From positions 1-64,000 of the forward strand of contig CANFNV010000006.1 in NCBI GenBank assembly GCA_947448525.1: a DNA stretch of 64,000 nt, in the 5' to 3' direction. The number at the start of each line of letters is the position of its first letter. Within the stretch, counting starts at the first letter, position 1. Made by a program: the position numbers and the translations under genes. The DNA comes from Flavobacteriaceae bacterium (GTDB taxonomy: Bacteria; Bacteroidota; Bacteroidia; Flavobacteriales; Flavobacteriaceae). A model generated the notes under the pieces. The model did no database searches and had not been told where the DNA came from. It was given only the letters and a program-made list of their open reading frames with translations. Positions 36,534 through 44,732 of this stretch are shown here, one piece after another.

Positions 36534-37262
36534 ATGGTTAGTAAAAACCAAATAAAGCTAATTACTAGTTTACAGCAAAAAAAATTTCGTCAAATACACC
36601 AATTGTTTATTGCCGAAGGGGTAAAAGTGATTCAAGAACTACTGCAATCCAATTTTGAATTGGAGCATTTGTTTGTCACAGAACCAATTTTTGACTCTAT
36701 TGAATCTTTACAAAAAACCACCATTTCAGATACTGATTTAAAAAGAATTTCGTGTCTTTCAACCCCAAACAATTGTTTAGCGTTATTTAAAATTCCAGAG
36801 CAAAAAAATAGAAATGACAGAGGATTAGTAGTGGTATTAGACGACATTCGTGATCCCGGAAATTTGGGTGCTATTATTAGATTATGCGATTGGTATGGTG
36901 TGGAACAAATTGTTTGTAGCGAACAATCGGTAGATGTCTATAATCCAAAAGTGGTTCAAGCAACAATGGGTTCGATAGCAAGGGTTGCCGTTTCATATAT
37001 GGATGTAGAAAAATATCTGAAAAGAGCTAATTCAACAATTTTTGGGACTTTTATGGATGGAAAAAATGTCTATAAAGAAAATCTTCCTCAAGAAGGAATC
37101 TTGATTTTAGGAAACGAAGCCAACGGAATTTCAGAAAAACTAGAAAAATTAGTGACTACTAAACTAGCCATTCCAAGATTTGGTGATTTGCAACAAACGG
37201 AAAGCTTAAATGTAGCAACTGCAACAGCAATTTTTTTGAGTGAGTTTAAGCGGAATTCTTAG
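36534..37262 (+). CDS. SpoU/TrmH-family RNA 2'-O-methyltransferase
   Basis: A SAM-dependent trefoil-knot (SPOUT) enzyme that methylates ribose in rRNA or tRNA. 242 residues: an N-terminal substrate-binding part (about 1-90), then motif 1 LDDIRDPGNLGAIIRLCDW (about 104-122), motif 2 ILGNEANGIS (about 194-203) and motif 3 IPRFGDLQQTESLNVATATAI (about 216-236). The frame is open upstream to 36471, but ATG 36534 (MVSKNQIK) fits the family and the promoter. The target nucleotide is not determined. The 3' end overlaps porT by 4 nt. Confidence 0.9.
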   Translation: MVSKNQIKLITSLQQKKFRQIHQLFIAEGVKVIQELLQSNFELEHLFVTEPIFDSIESLQKTTISDTDLKRISCLSTPNNCLALFKIPEQKNRNDRGLVVVLDDIRDPGNLGAIIRLCDWYGVEQIVCSEQSVDVYNPKVVQATMGSIARVAVSYMDVEKYLKRANSTIFGTFMDGKNVYKENLPQEGILILGNEANGISEKLEKLVTTKLAIPRFGDLQQTESLNVATATAIFLSEFKRNS

Positions 37263-37963
37263 TGAAAAGTAAAATTCACAAACACCCCTCTTGATTTCAT
37301 GGATTGAATATTTCCTGTCCAAGGGCTATCGGGATTATTATCACGAATTAACTCGTCATTTATTCCAAAAACACCTCTAATGGAGGGAGAAAACTTGAAA
37401 TATTCTAAATATAAATCAACTCCAAAACCCAGTTCGTAGTTTTGTGTCCAGGGTTTCACTCTAAATCGTTGTTGGTAATTGTCGTCGATCGATTTTGAAT
37501 TACTGGAAAGATTTAAAGTTGCCGAAACTCCCCCAACAATATAGGGCCGAACATTACCAACTCTTTTAGAAGAGAATTTTAATAAAAGTGGAAAATCAAG
37601 ATATGTTGAACGAACTTCTCGTTCTCTGTCTAATGATTTTGTAAATCCGCTATAGGTCAAATTTCTTTGTGCGTAATATAAACCAGGTTCAAATCGTAAA
37701 TTAATATATTCTTGTAGTCTTAAATCGCCAACTAACCCAACACTAAAACCGGTATTCATTTTTACGATGATATCGGAATCGGGAGTATTTATGTAATCAA
37801 ACTTAAAATCATAGGTGTTAAATCCAAGAAAGTAGCCCCAATATAAATGTTGTTTATCAAAGTTTTCCAAGTTTATAATTGGATCTCTAGCAAACATTCC
37901 TTTCGTTTGTGCAGGAACTTGCAAACTTAATAGTATCACTAAAATATAAAATAGTCTTTTCAT
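37259..37963 (-). CDS. porT: Type IX secretion system protein PorT (SprT)
   Basis: PorT/SprT is an outer-membrane barrel protein required for type IX secretion and, in gliding species, motility-associated secretion. 234 residues: signal peptide to about residue 19 (LSLQVPAQ), then the typical NLENFDKQHLYWGYFLGFN (31-49) and barrel strands to VNFTFH. It lies 26 nt downstream of ubiE, an arrangement I recall from Flavobacterium. It fits the T9SS-sorted protein encoded at 56791. Confidence 0.9.
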   Translation of the reverse strand: MKRLFYILVILLSLQVPAQTKGMFARDPIINLENFDKQHLYWGYFLGFNTYDFKFDYINTPDSDIIVKMNTGFSVGLVGDLRLQEYINLRFEPGLYYAQRNLTYSGFTKSLDREREVRSTYLDFPLLLKFSSKRVGNVRPYIVGGVSATLNLSSNSKSIDDNYQQRFRVKPWTQNYELGFGVDLYLEYFKFSPSIRGVFGINDELIRDNNPDSPWTGNIQSMKSRGVFVNFTFH

Positions 37964-37967
37964 TTTT

Positions 37968-37987
37968 ATGCTGAATGGTTTCAGTAT
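37968..37987. repeat. Short inverted repeat, ATGCTGAA/TTTCAGTAT type, copy 2
   Basis: ATGCTGAA, spacer TGG, TTTCAGTAT, filling the 26-base gap between ubiE and porT. It closely matches the copy at 8733-8753. Confidence 0.5.
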
Positions 37988-37989
37988 TA

Positions 37990-38718
37990 TTATTTTGATG
38001 CCGAATAAATGGTAGCCACCCCAAAAGTTTGCGGCAAATCAACTACATTAATAAACCCAATTTTTCTCAAAATATTGTTTAATGCTTCACCAAAAGGAAA
38101 AACAGCTGCCGATTCTGATAAATATCCATAGGCAACAGTGTCTTTTGAAAAAAGTTTTCCAATAATAGGTAAAATATTTTTAGTGTAAAAATTATATCCT
38201 TGTTTATATGGAGTTTTAACTGGATTTGAAGTTTCTAGAATTACAAAGATTCCGTTGGGTTTTAAAACTCTCAAAATTTCTGTTAGACCTTTCTCTAAAT
38301 TTTCAAAATTTCTAATTCCAAAAGAAACGGTTATTGCATCAAAATGATTGTCAGGGAAAGGCATGTTTTCACTATCGCCAATAACCATATCTACAATATG
38401 ACTTAATTTTTTATTGGCAATTTTTTTAATACCGACTTCAAGCATTCCAGCTGAAATATCCAATCCTATGATTTTTTTTGCTTTAGTTTGCGTCATTAAA
38501 ATTGCTAAATCGCCAGTTCCTGTTGCAATGTCAAGAATATTTTCTGGGTTTTTTGCAGTCACTAATGCCAATACTTTTTTACGCCATTTAATATCAATTC
38601 CAAAGGATATTACACGGTTTAATCCATCATAATTTCCAGAAATGGCGTCAAACATTTGTGTAACTTGTTCTTTTTTTCCTAAAGTTGAATCTTTGTAAGG
38701 AGTAATAATTTTTGACAT
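37990..38718 (-). CDS. ubiE: Demethylmenaquinone methyltransferase
   Basis: UbiE/MenG methylates demethylmenaquinone to menaquinone with SAM, the last step of menaquinone synthesis. 242 residues. SAM-binding motif LDIATGTGDLAI (about 61-72), ITVSFGIRNFENL (about 128) and the C-terminal FPFGEALNNILRKIGF are visible. The frame is open to 38748, but ATG 38718 (MSKIITPYKDS) is right, because the TACTTTTG promoter box at 38738-38745 lies between the two. porT follows after 26 nt. Confidence 0.95.
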   Translation of the reverse strand: MSKIITPYKDSTLGKKEQVTQMFDAISGNYDGLNRVISFGIDIKWRKKVLALVTAKNPENILDIATGTGDLAILMTQTKAKKIIGLDISAGMLEVGIKKIANKKLSHIVDMVIGDSENMPFPDNHFDAITVSFGIRNFENLEKGLTEILRVLKPNGIFVILETSNPVKTPYKQGYNFYTKNILPIIGKLFSKDTVAYGYLSESAAVFPFGEALNNILRKIGFINVVDLPQTFGVATIYSASK

Positions 38719-38737
38719 TTCATCATTTTTCAATGTG

Positions 38738-38745
38738 CAAAAGTA
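38738..38745 (-). promoter_or_regulatory. Promoter -7 box for ubiE-porT
   Basis: Minus-strand TACTTTTG, exact TAnnTTTG match, 20 bases upstream of the chosen ubiE start. It rules out the longer open frame. Confidence 0.6.
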
Positions 38746-38818
38746 CAAATAATAAAATTTGAAATCCCAATAAACAAATCCTATATTAAAGTTAGGTGGT
38801 TTTTGATAGGTTTAAAAT

Positions 38819-38845
38819 CCTGCAAGTTTTCAAAAGCCTTGTAGG
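38819..38845. repeat. Hairpin repeat CCTGCAAG/CTTGTAGG upstream of ubiE
   Basis: An 8-bp stem (one G-T pair) with an 11-nt loop in the 196-base region between folA and ubiE. The CTTGTAGG half also forms the terminator at 14143-14173, so this may be a decayed member of a recurring hairpin. No T run follows in the direction of folA. Confidence 0.4.
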
Positions 38846-38914
38846 TTGGGAAACTTAAGAATTTTATACTCATTTGGTTCAAAAAAACTGGCAGGATAAT
38901 GAATATATTGACTC

Positions 38915-39397
38915 CTATTTTTTTAGATACGTCTCAAAAGTATAGTCGTAATTGTGCTTTTCGTCTTTGTAATGTTGTTCTTCGAAAACTAATTTCCAAT
39001 CATTTTTATCAAATTTTGGAAAATAAGCATCCGCTTCAAAACTAGCATGAACTCTAGTAAGTTCAATTTTATCAGCAAAATCTATAGATTGCTTGTAAAT
39101 TTCAGCACCGCCAATAATAAATAATTCTTCTCTTTTCGGACAGTTCTCGATTGCTTTTTCAATAGAATCTACAATTATACAACCTTCTGCTTTATAATTT
39201 TTTTGACGGGTGATAATAACGTGCGTTCGGTTGGGTAATTGTTTTGGAAAACTTTCAAAAGTCTTTCTTCCCATTACGATATAGTGTCCAGTTGTAATTT
39301 CTTTAAATCGTTTAAAGTCGAAAGGTAAATGCCAAATTAATTGGTTGTCTTTTCCAAGTGCATTATTTTCGGCTGCAGCCGCTATGATAGTAATCAT
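38915..39397 (-). CDS. folA: Dihydrofolate reductase
   Basis: DHFR reduces dihydrofolate to tetrahydrofolate with NADPH. 160 residues, normal. It shows ITIIAAAAENNALGKDNQLIWHLP (residues 2-25), VMGRKTFESFP (about 41-51) and IIGGAEIYKQSI (about 94-105). It works with ThyA, encoded 468 bases upstream on the same strand, since ThyA generates the dihydrofolate that DHFR recycles. No clear promoter box was found directly upstream; a weak TAAATTTC lies at 39486-39493. Confidence 0.97.
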   Translation of the reverse strand: MITIIAAAAENNALGKDNQLIWHLPFDFKRFKEITTGHYIVMGRKTFESFPKQLPNRTHVIITRQKNYKAEGCIIVDSIEKAIENCPKREELFIIGGAEIYKQSIDFADKIELTRVHASFEADAYFPKFDKNDWKLVFEEQHYKDEKHNYDYTFETYLKK

Positions 39398-39549
39398 AAA
39401 TTATTTTTTTTCGATTTTGTTTAGTAGTTTTTCTATATTTTTCCGTAAATAGTCATAAATTTCCTTTTGATTGGTATTCTTAAGTCGAAATTTACAATTT
39501 AAAGGTACTATTTATTTTGAAAACAGAATAATTGTATTTTTTATTTTAG

Positions 39550-39567
39550 TAAGAAAACGTTTTCTTA
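39550..39567. promoter_or_regulatory. Perfect 18-bp palindrome, LacI/GalR-type operator candidate
   Basis: TAAGAAAACGTTTTCTTA is a perfect palindrome with a central CG, as in operators of the LacI/GalR family (AAnCGnTT cores). It lies 153 bases from folA and 153 bases from the micro-ORF start, so its target promoter is uncertain. No LacI-family gene is in the window. Confidence 0.45.
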
Positions 39568-39719
39568 TTTCCATTTTTAAAATTAAATGCTAAAAAATTA
39601 GGAATAAAATTTTTTTTCCTTTCCAATTTTTATAAAATAATAATTCTGCATATGCCTTATTAAATATCTGTTTTTATTGCTTTAATTTGCAGTATTAAAT
39701 TATAACTAAATCAATTCAT

Positions 39720-39788
39720 ATGAATAAGGTTATAAAAAAAGTAAAATATCATCGTTGTAATAAAGTAAAAATGCTAAAAAGCATTTAA
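39720..39788 (+). CDS. Micro-ORF, 22-residue very basic peptide
   Basis: ATG to TAA encodes MNKVIKKVKYHRCNKVKMLK plus SI: seven lysines, one arginine and one histidine in 22 residues, hence highly basic, with a single cysteine. An AT-rich leader and a near-consensus -7 box TTAATTTG (39682-39689) precede it. A strong terminator follows 35 bases after the stop, so the whole unit looks like a short separate transcript. I recognise no family. It could instead be a non-coding RNA with a chance frame. Confidence 0.4.
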   Translation: MNKVIKKVKYHRCNKVKMLKSI

Positions 39789-39803
39789 TACGCATAAAGA
39801 TTG

Positions 39804-39819
39804 GTTTGTTTGTTTGTTT
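39804..39819. repeat. Tandem GTTT repeat (four units)
   Basis: Four perfect GTTT units between the micro-ORF and its terminator; a possible slippage site. Confidence 0.6.
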
Positions 39820-39822
39820 TTT

Positions 39823-39861
39823 AAATCCGTTTAGCAATTTGTTTGTTAAACGGATTTTTTT
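39823..39861 (+). terminator. Strong plus-strand terminator next to thyA
   Basis: Perfect 11-bp stem AAATCCGTTTA/TAAACGGATTT, 13-nt loop, then a T run on the plus strand. On the minus strand the hairpin is followed by A, so it does not serve thyA. It must end a plus-strand transcript arising in the gap, such as the micro-ORF. Confidence 0.8.
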
Positions 39862-39865
39862 ATAA

Positions 39866-40690
39866 CTAAACTGCTACAATCCCTTTAATATGTGGGTGCG
39901 GATCATAATTTTCTAAAGTGAAATCTTCAAAAGTGAAATCGAAAATATTTTTCACATTTGCATTTAAAATCATATTTGGTAATGCTTTTGGCTCTCGAGA
40001 AAGTTGCAATTCTAATTGTTCAAAATGATTGTTATAGATGTGGGCATCACCAAAAGTATGAATGAATTCGCCAACTTGTAAATTACAAACTTGTGCAATC
40101 ATCATAGTAAACAACGCATAGGAAGCAATATTAAAGGGTACTCCAAGAAAAATATCAGCACTTCGTTGGTATAACTGACAAGATAATTTTCCCTCTGCCA
40201 CATAAAATTGAAAAAAAGCATGACACGGAGGCAAAGCTACTTTTCCGTTTTCAATATTATCTGCAAATGATTTGGTTGTGTCTGGTAATACTGAAGGATT
40301 CCATGCCGAAACCAACATGCGTCTGCTGTTTGGGTTGTTTTTTAAAGTGTTTATTAATTCGGTTATTTGGTCAATTTCTTCGCTGTTCCAATTACGCCAT
40401 TGATGACCATATACTGGACCTAAATCGCCATTTTCATTTGCCCATTCGTCCCAAATTCTTACGCCATTTTCTTTTAAATAGCCAATATTAGTATCTCCTT
40501 TTAGGAACCAAAGTAATTCATATACTATCGATTTTAAATGTAGTTTTTTAGTGGTAACCATAGGAAAACCATCGGCTAAATCAAAACGCATTTGATAGCC
40601 AAACACACTTTTAGTTCCGGTGCCAGTTCTATCTCCTTTCTGTGTTCCGTTTTCTAATACGTGCTTTACTAAATCGTGGTATTGTTTCAT
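39866..40690 (-). CDS. thyA: Thymidylate synthase
   Basis: ThyA converts dUMP to dTMP using methylene-tetrahydrofolate, which it oxidises to dihydrofolate. 274 residues. It has [11 protein letters not shown] (21-31), catalytic Cys156 in [12 protein letters not shown] and [21 protein letters not shown]. It is about ten residues longer than E. coli ThyA because of a small insertion ([12 protein letters not shown], 139-150). It lies 63 nt downstream of the DUF151 gene with only a weak promoter candidate (TTAATTTG at 40728-40735), so it may share a transcript. Confidence 0.97.
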   Translation of the reverse strand: MKQYHDLVKHVLENGTQKGDRTGTGTKSVFGYQMRFDLADGFPMVTTKKLHLKSIVYELLWFLKGDTNIGYLKENGVRIWDEWANENGDLGPVYGHQWRNWNSEEIDQITELINTLKNNPNSRRMLVSAWNPSVLPDTTKSFADNIENGKVALPPCHAFFQFYVAEGKLSCQLYQRSADIFLGVPFNIASYALFTMMIAQVCNLQVGEFIHTFGDAHIYNNHFEQLELQLSREPKALPNMILNANVKNIFDFTFEDFTLENYDPHPHIKGIVAV

Positions 40691-40753
40691 GTTTATTATG
40701 ATTAGTAAATTTGATTATTTGAATATACAAATTAACAAATTATCGAATTAATT

Positions 40754-41383
40754 TTAAGATTCTCTTTTAGAAATTTCATCTCGAATACGCGCGGCTTTTT
40801 CATAATTTTCTTCTTGAACTGCCGATTCTAATAATTCGTGAAGTTCAACTAAACTGGATTTTTTATAATCATTTCTTTCTTTTGAATTTTCATTATCTAA
40901 ATCAAATGTTTCACGTTTAGAAAGTACTTCCTTGTCCTCTAAAATTTGTCTTTCTAGTTCCTCTGGATTGGCATTCAAATAAATTCCAGCTTTTTCAAGA
41001 ATGTTTTTATAGGTATAAATTGGTGCTTGAAACCGTAATGCTATTGCTATAGCATCTGAGGTTCTTGCATCTATAATTTCTTCAATTTTATCTCTTTCAC
41101 AAATGATGCTTGAGTAGAAAACGCCATCAACTAATTTGTGGATAATTACTTGTTTTACCATAATATCAAATCGATCAGCAAAACTTTTAAATAAATCGTG
41201 AGTTAATGGTCGTGGAGGTTTAATTTCTTTCTCTAAAGCTATTGCAATAGATTGAGCTTCAAATGCTCCAATTACAATAGGTAATTTCCGGTCCCCATCC
41301 ACTTCATTCAAAATTAGAGCGTAGGCACCATTTTGTGTTTGGCTATAGGATATTCCTTTTATTGTTAGTTTTACTAAACTCAT
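40754..41383 (-). CDS. Bifunctional nuclease family protein (DUF151) with UVR motif
   Basis: 209 residues. The N-terminal DUF151/BFN domain (about 1-140) contains LNEVDGDRKLPIVIGAFEAQSIA, ARTSDAIAIALRF and a family-typical RPLTHDL. The C-terminal UVR-type helix pair reads LLESAVQEENYEKAARIRDEI (about 183-203). DUF151 members have reported RNase/DNase activity in plants and are otherwise poorly known; UVR motifs mediate contacts in UvrB/UvrC. The frame is open to 41410, but ATG 41383 (MSLVKLTIKG) is preferred given the promoter box at 41418. Confidence 0.85.
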   Translation of the reverse strand: MSLVKLTIKGISYSQTQNGAYALILNEVDGDRKLPIVIGAFEAQSIAIALEKEIKPPRPLTHDLFKSFADRFDIMVKQVIIHKLVDGVFYSSIICERDKIEEIIDARTSDAIAIALRFQAPIYTYKNILEKAGIYLNANPEELERQILEDKEVLSKRETFDLDNENSKERNDYKKSSLVELHELLESAVQEENYEKAARIRDEISKRES

Positions 41384-41417
41384 TATGATTGATTTTTGCC
41401 ATAAAGGCACAAAGGCA

Positions 41418-41425
41418 CAAAGTTA
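41418..41425 (-). promoter_or_regulatory. Promoter -7 box for the DUF151 gene
   Basis: Minus-strand TAACTTTG, exact TAnnTTTG match, next to a direct repeat of AAAGGCAC (41403-41417). It lies 35 bases before the ATG at 41383. Confidence 0.6.
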
Positions 41426-41481
41426 ATTTTGTTTCAAATATATATGGTACAAATTAACAAAAAACTTTCACTACTTTACAT

Positions 41482-41521
41482 AAAAAAATAAGCCAACAAA
41501 AAACACTTCTGATGGCTTATT
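41482..41521 (-). terminator. Terminator of the etfBA operon
   Basis: 9-bp perfect stem AATAAGCCA/TGGCTTATT with a 17-nt loop and a long T run in the minus direction, 20 bases after the etfA stop. Confidence 0.75.
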
Positions 41522-41541
41522 CTATTTTGGTTGTTTTATTT

Positions 41542-42510
41542 TTAAGAATTCTGTGCTTTAAATTCTTTTAGTTTTTGTGTCAATCTTGGAAGAATCTCGA
41601 GGGCATCACCAACAATTCCATAATCGGCTACTTTAAAGAAAGGAGCCTCAGCATCTGTGTTTATAACTACTTTTACTTTTGACGAATTAATGCCTGCAAT
41701 ATGCTGAATAGCACCTGAAATTCCTAAAGCAATATATAAATTGGAAGCAACGGGCTTTCCGGTTTGACCAACGTGCTCACTATGAGGTCGCCATCCAATG
41801 TCTGAAACCGGTTTTGAACAAGCTGTTGCAGCGCCAAGCACGGCAGCTAAATCTTCTAATAAGTGCCAATTTTCAGGACCTTTTAATCCACGTCCGCCAG
41901 AAACTACAATGTCGGCATCCGCAATAGAAACTTTTCCGGATGCTTTTTCAATTGATTCAACTTTTACAGAAAAATCAATTTCATTTAATGTTGGAACAAA
42001 ATTTTCTTCTGAAGTATTTGTAGCATTTTCTACCAAACCAAATGAATTTTTACCAATTGAAAGTATTTTTACTTCAGTTGAAATTTCAGTAATGTTGAAA
42101 GCTTTGTTTGAAAAAGCGGTTCTTTTTACTTGAAAAGGTGAAGTGGATAATGGCAGGCCTACAATATTGGATGCAAAACCGGCGTCTAAACCTATAGCTA
42201 CCATTGGAGCTAGATATAAGCTGTCAGTTGTTGAAGAAAGAACAATTATTTTTGAACTTTCTTTTTGAGCGGCTTGTTTTACAACATCAGCATAAGCTTT
42301 AGCATTGAAATTTGCTAATTTATTATCAGTTACTTTTAAAACTTTATCTACACCATATTTTGATAATTCGGAAACATTTCCTGCATTTATAGTAACTGCG
42401 GTTAAAGATGTGCCTAGTGCTTCGGCAACTTTTTTGGCATAAGAAGCTAATTCAAAGGCAACTTTCTTTAATTTTCCGTCTGCTGATTCTGCGTATATTA
42501 ATAAGGACAT
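41542..42510 (-). CDS. etfA: Electron transfer flavoprotein subunit alpha
   Basis: ETF alpha binds FAD and with EtfB carries electrons from acyl-CoA dehydrogenases to the quinone pool. 322 residues. The C-terminal FAD-binding domain has VSGGRGLKGPENWHLLEDLA (about 207-226), SEHVGQTGKPV (about 251) and YIALGISGAIQHIAGI (about 265). It lies 75 nt downstream of etfB and ends at a good terminator. Confidence 0.96.
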   Translation of the reverse strand: MSLLIYAESADGKLKKVAFELASYAKKVAEALGTSLTAVTINAGNVSELSKYGVDKVLKVTDNKLANFNAKAYADVVKQAAQKESSKIIVLSSTTDSLYLAPMVAIGLDAGFASNIVGLPLSTSPFQVKRTAFSNKAFNITEISTEVKILSIGKNSFGLVENATNTSEENFVPTLNEIDFSVKVESIEKASGKVSIADADIVVSGGRGLKGPENWHLLEDLAAVLGAATACSKPVSDIGWRPHSEHVGQTGKPVASNLYIALGISGAIQHIAGINSSKVKVVINTDAEAPFFKVADYGIVGDALEILPRLTQKLKEFKAQNS

Positions 42511-42585
42511 TTTTTTTAGTTTAAGAGTTAAAAAAGTTTAAAAGGTTAGTATTGAGACTGAACACTGTATACGGAACATTGATTA

Positions 42586-43332
42586 TTATATTACTTTTGC
42601 TTCGTTGTGTAATGCGTTTATTAAACCGTCTATATCGTCAGCGGCAAATAATTTTACAGCTGATTTAGGGGCTGGTTTTTCAAATTTTATAGCTTTTGTA
42701 TTTTTGTTTGCTGCAATTGGTTCTAAAACTGTCAATACTTTTGTTCTGGCGGTCATGATTCCTCTCATGTTTGGAATACGTAAATCTTTTTCTTCAACCA
42801 ACCCTTTTTGGCCACCAATAATTAAAGGGAGAGAAGCCGAAATAATTTCTTTTCCACCATCAATTTCTCTAGATGCTTTTGCAGAATTTCCTTCAATAGT
42901 AAGTTCTGTACATGAATTCACAAAGTTATAACCTAATAAGCCTGCCAACATACCAGGAACCATTCCCCCATTGTAATCTAAAGATTCTTTTCCGCAGATT
43001 ATTAAATCGTAATTACCAGATTTTGCTACTTCTGCCAATTGTTTTGCCACATAAAATCCGTCGGTTGGAGAAGCATTTACTCGTATCGCTTCGTTTGCAC
43101 CTATTGCTAATGCTTTTCTTAAAGTGGGTTCGGTATCTGCGCCACCAACATTTACAACAGTTATATTCGCCGCTTGTTGTTCTTGAAACCAAATAGCTCT
43201 AGTTAAACCGAATTCATCGTTGGGATTGATAACATATTGAACCCCATTTGTGTCAAATTCTGAATTGCCATTAACAAAATTAATTTTTGAAGTAGTATCA
43301 GGTACATGGCTGATGCAAACTAATATTTTCAT
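42586..43332 (-). CDS. etfB: Electron transfer flavoprotein subunit beta
   Basis: EtfB, 248 residues, partners EtfA and holds AMP in the standard ETF. Family features are ISHVPDTTSKINF (about 7-19), VINPNDEFGLTRAIWF (about 34-49), LAIGANEAIRV (about 75-85) and LIICGKESLDYNGGMVPGMLAGLLG (about 109-133). It starts the etfBA operon. A near-consensus TACTTTTA box lies at 43355-43362. It is divergent from pdhB. Confidence 0.96.
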   Translation of the reverse strand: MKILVCISHVPDTTSKINFVNGNSEFDTNGVQYVINPNDEFGLTRAIWFQEQQAANITVVNVGGADTEPTLRKALAIGANEAIRVNASPTDGFYVAKQLAEVAKSGNYDLIICGKESLDYNGGMVPGMLAGLLGYNFVNSCTELTIEGNSAKASREIDGGKEIISASLPLIIGGQKGLVEEKDLRIPNMRGIMTARTKVLTVLEPIAANKNTKAIKFEKPAPKSAVKLFAADDIDGLINALHNEAKVI

Positions 43333-43354
43333 TGTATATTTTTTTTTCTGACTG

Positions 43355-43362
43355 TAAAAGTA
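43355..43362 (-). promoter_or_regulatory. Probable promoter -7 box for etfBA
   Basis: Minus-strand TACTTTTA, seven of eight positions match TAnnTTTG, 23 bases before the etfB ATG. Confidence 0.4.
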
Positions 43363-43545
43363 TAAAATATATTTCTATTTTTTATATGCGCGCATAATAT
43401 TTATAAAAAAAATATCAGTATTATATCGATTTCGTTAGCATTGAATGAAGTGGAATAATCAGATTTAACTTTTGTTGAATGAAAATAGATTGATTAAGAC
43501 TTACATTATTTAGCATTCAAAATGTTTTTTATCATTTTTAATTTT

Positions 43546-43553
43546 TACTTTTG
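43546..43553 (+). promoter_or_regulatory. Promoter -7 box for pdhB
   Basis: TACTTTTG, exact TAnnTTTG match, 33 bases before the pdhB ATG. The rest of the 253-base divergent region to etfB is AT-rich without other clear signals. Confidence 0.6.
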
Positions 43554-43585
43554 CTATCCGAAAAAGATATTAAGAAATTCTAAAC

Positions 43586-44566
43586 ATGAGAACAATACAA
43601 TTTAGAGAAGCAATTGCTGAAGCAATGAGCGAAGAAATGCGTCGAGATGAAGCTGTATATTTAATGGGCGAAGAAGTTGCCGAGTATAATGGTGCTTACA
43701 AAGCTTCAAAGGGAATGCTTGATGAATTCGGACCTAAAAGAGTTATAGATACTCCAATTGCAGAGCTTGGTTTTGCAGGAATTGCTGTAGGTTCGGCAAT
43801 GAATGGTTGTCGTCCAATTGTTGAATATATGACATTCAATTTTTCGTTAGTAGGAATTGATCAAATTATAAATAACGCTGCAAAAATGCGTCAAATGAGT
43901 GCTGGACAATTTCCAATGCCAATGGTTTTTCGTGGACCAACTGCCTCTGCGGGACAATTAGGCGCAACGCATTCACAAGCTTTTGAGAATTGGTTTGCCA
44001 ATACGCCGGGATTAAAAGTAGTAGTTCCATCGACTGTTTATGACGCCAAGGGTTTGTTGAAAGCAGCTATTAGAGATAATGATCCTGTTATTTTTATGGA
44101 ATCAGAACAGATGTATGGAGATAAAGGTGAAGTTCCAGAAGGCGAATATATCATTCCGCTAGGAGTAGCCGATATTAAAAGAGAAGGAACAGATGTAACT
44201 ATAGTTTCTTTCGGAAAAATAATTAAAGAAGCTTTTATTGCAGCAGATGAATTAGCTAAAGAAGGGATTTCTTGTGAGATTATTGACTTAAGAACAGTTC
44301 GCCCAATGGATTATGATGCAATTATTAATTCGGTTAAAAAAACCAATCGCTTAGTAGTTCTTGAAGAAGCTTGGCCATTTGCAAGTGTGGCTTCTGAAAT
44401 TACATATATGGTTCAAGATAAAGCTTTTGATTTTCTTGATGCACCAGTTCAAAGAATTACTACAGCAGATACGCCAGCACCATATTCGCCAACTTTATTG
44501 AAAGAATGGTTGCCAAACGCATCGGATGTTGTTAATGCCGTAAAAAAAGTAATGTATAAAAATTAG
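43586..44566 (+). CDS. pdhB: Pyruvate dehydrogenase E1 component subunit beta
   Basis: E1 beta of the alpha2beta2-type pyruvate dehydrogenase, which decarboxylates pyruvate with thiamine diphosphate. 326 residues, showing MGEEVAEYNGAYKASKGML (about 27-45), IDTPIAELGFAGIAVGSAM (about 55-73) and FRGPTASAGQLGATHSQAFE (about 115-134). The transketolase C-terminal domain starts around 205. The alpha subunit and E2 are not adjacent here, so the complex is encoded at several loci. Related branched-chain E1 beta subunits are similar, but motifs fit PDH best. Confidence 0.93.
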   Translation: MRTIQFREAIAEAMSEEMRRDEAVYLMGEEVAEYNGAYKASKGMLDEFGPKRVIDTPIAELGFAGIAVGSAMNGCRPIVEYMTFNFSLVGIDQIINNAAKMRQMSAGQFPMPMVFRGPTASAGQLGATHSQAFENWFANTPGLKVVVPSTVYDAKGLLKAAIRDNDPVIFMESEQMYGDKGEVPEGEYIIPLGVADIKREGTDVTIVSFGKIIKEAFIAADELAKEGISCEIIDLRTVRPMDYDAIINSVKKTNRLVVLEEAWPFASVASEITYMVQDKAFDFLDAPVQRITTADTPAPYSPTLLKEWLPNASDVVNAVKKVMYKN

Positions 44567-44662
44567 GTTATTTGAAAATTGGTTAGTTAGGGATTAAAAA
44601 ATTAGTTTATTTTTAAGAGTAATTAATTTCTAATTAACATTTTTTTCAAATATGTAAATAAC

Positions 44663-44670
44663 TATATTTG
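44663..44670 (+). promoter_or_regulatory. Promoter -7 box for the DUF5686 gene
   Basis: TATATTTG, exact TAnnTTTG match. It lies upstream of ATG 44733 and also just upstream of the TTG at 44691, supporting the ATG start. Confidence 0.55.
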
Positions 44671-44732
44671 AAGCTTTATCAGAATTTATTTTGATAGAGT
44701 TTTTTTTATACAAATTTTTAAGAATTATATCT

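Larger units (their letters stand above)
39398..39865. other. 468-base gap between thyA and folA with a probable small transcript
   Basis: An unusually long gap for this compact region. Going left to right it holds a weak minus-strand promoter candidate (39486-39493), a perfect 18-bp palindrome (39550-39567), a 22-codon basic micro-ORF (39720-39788), four GTTT units (39804-39819) and a strong plus-strand terminator (39823-39861). The rest is very AT-rich with no longer reading frame. Confidence 0.6.
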
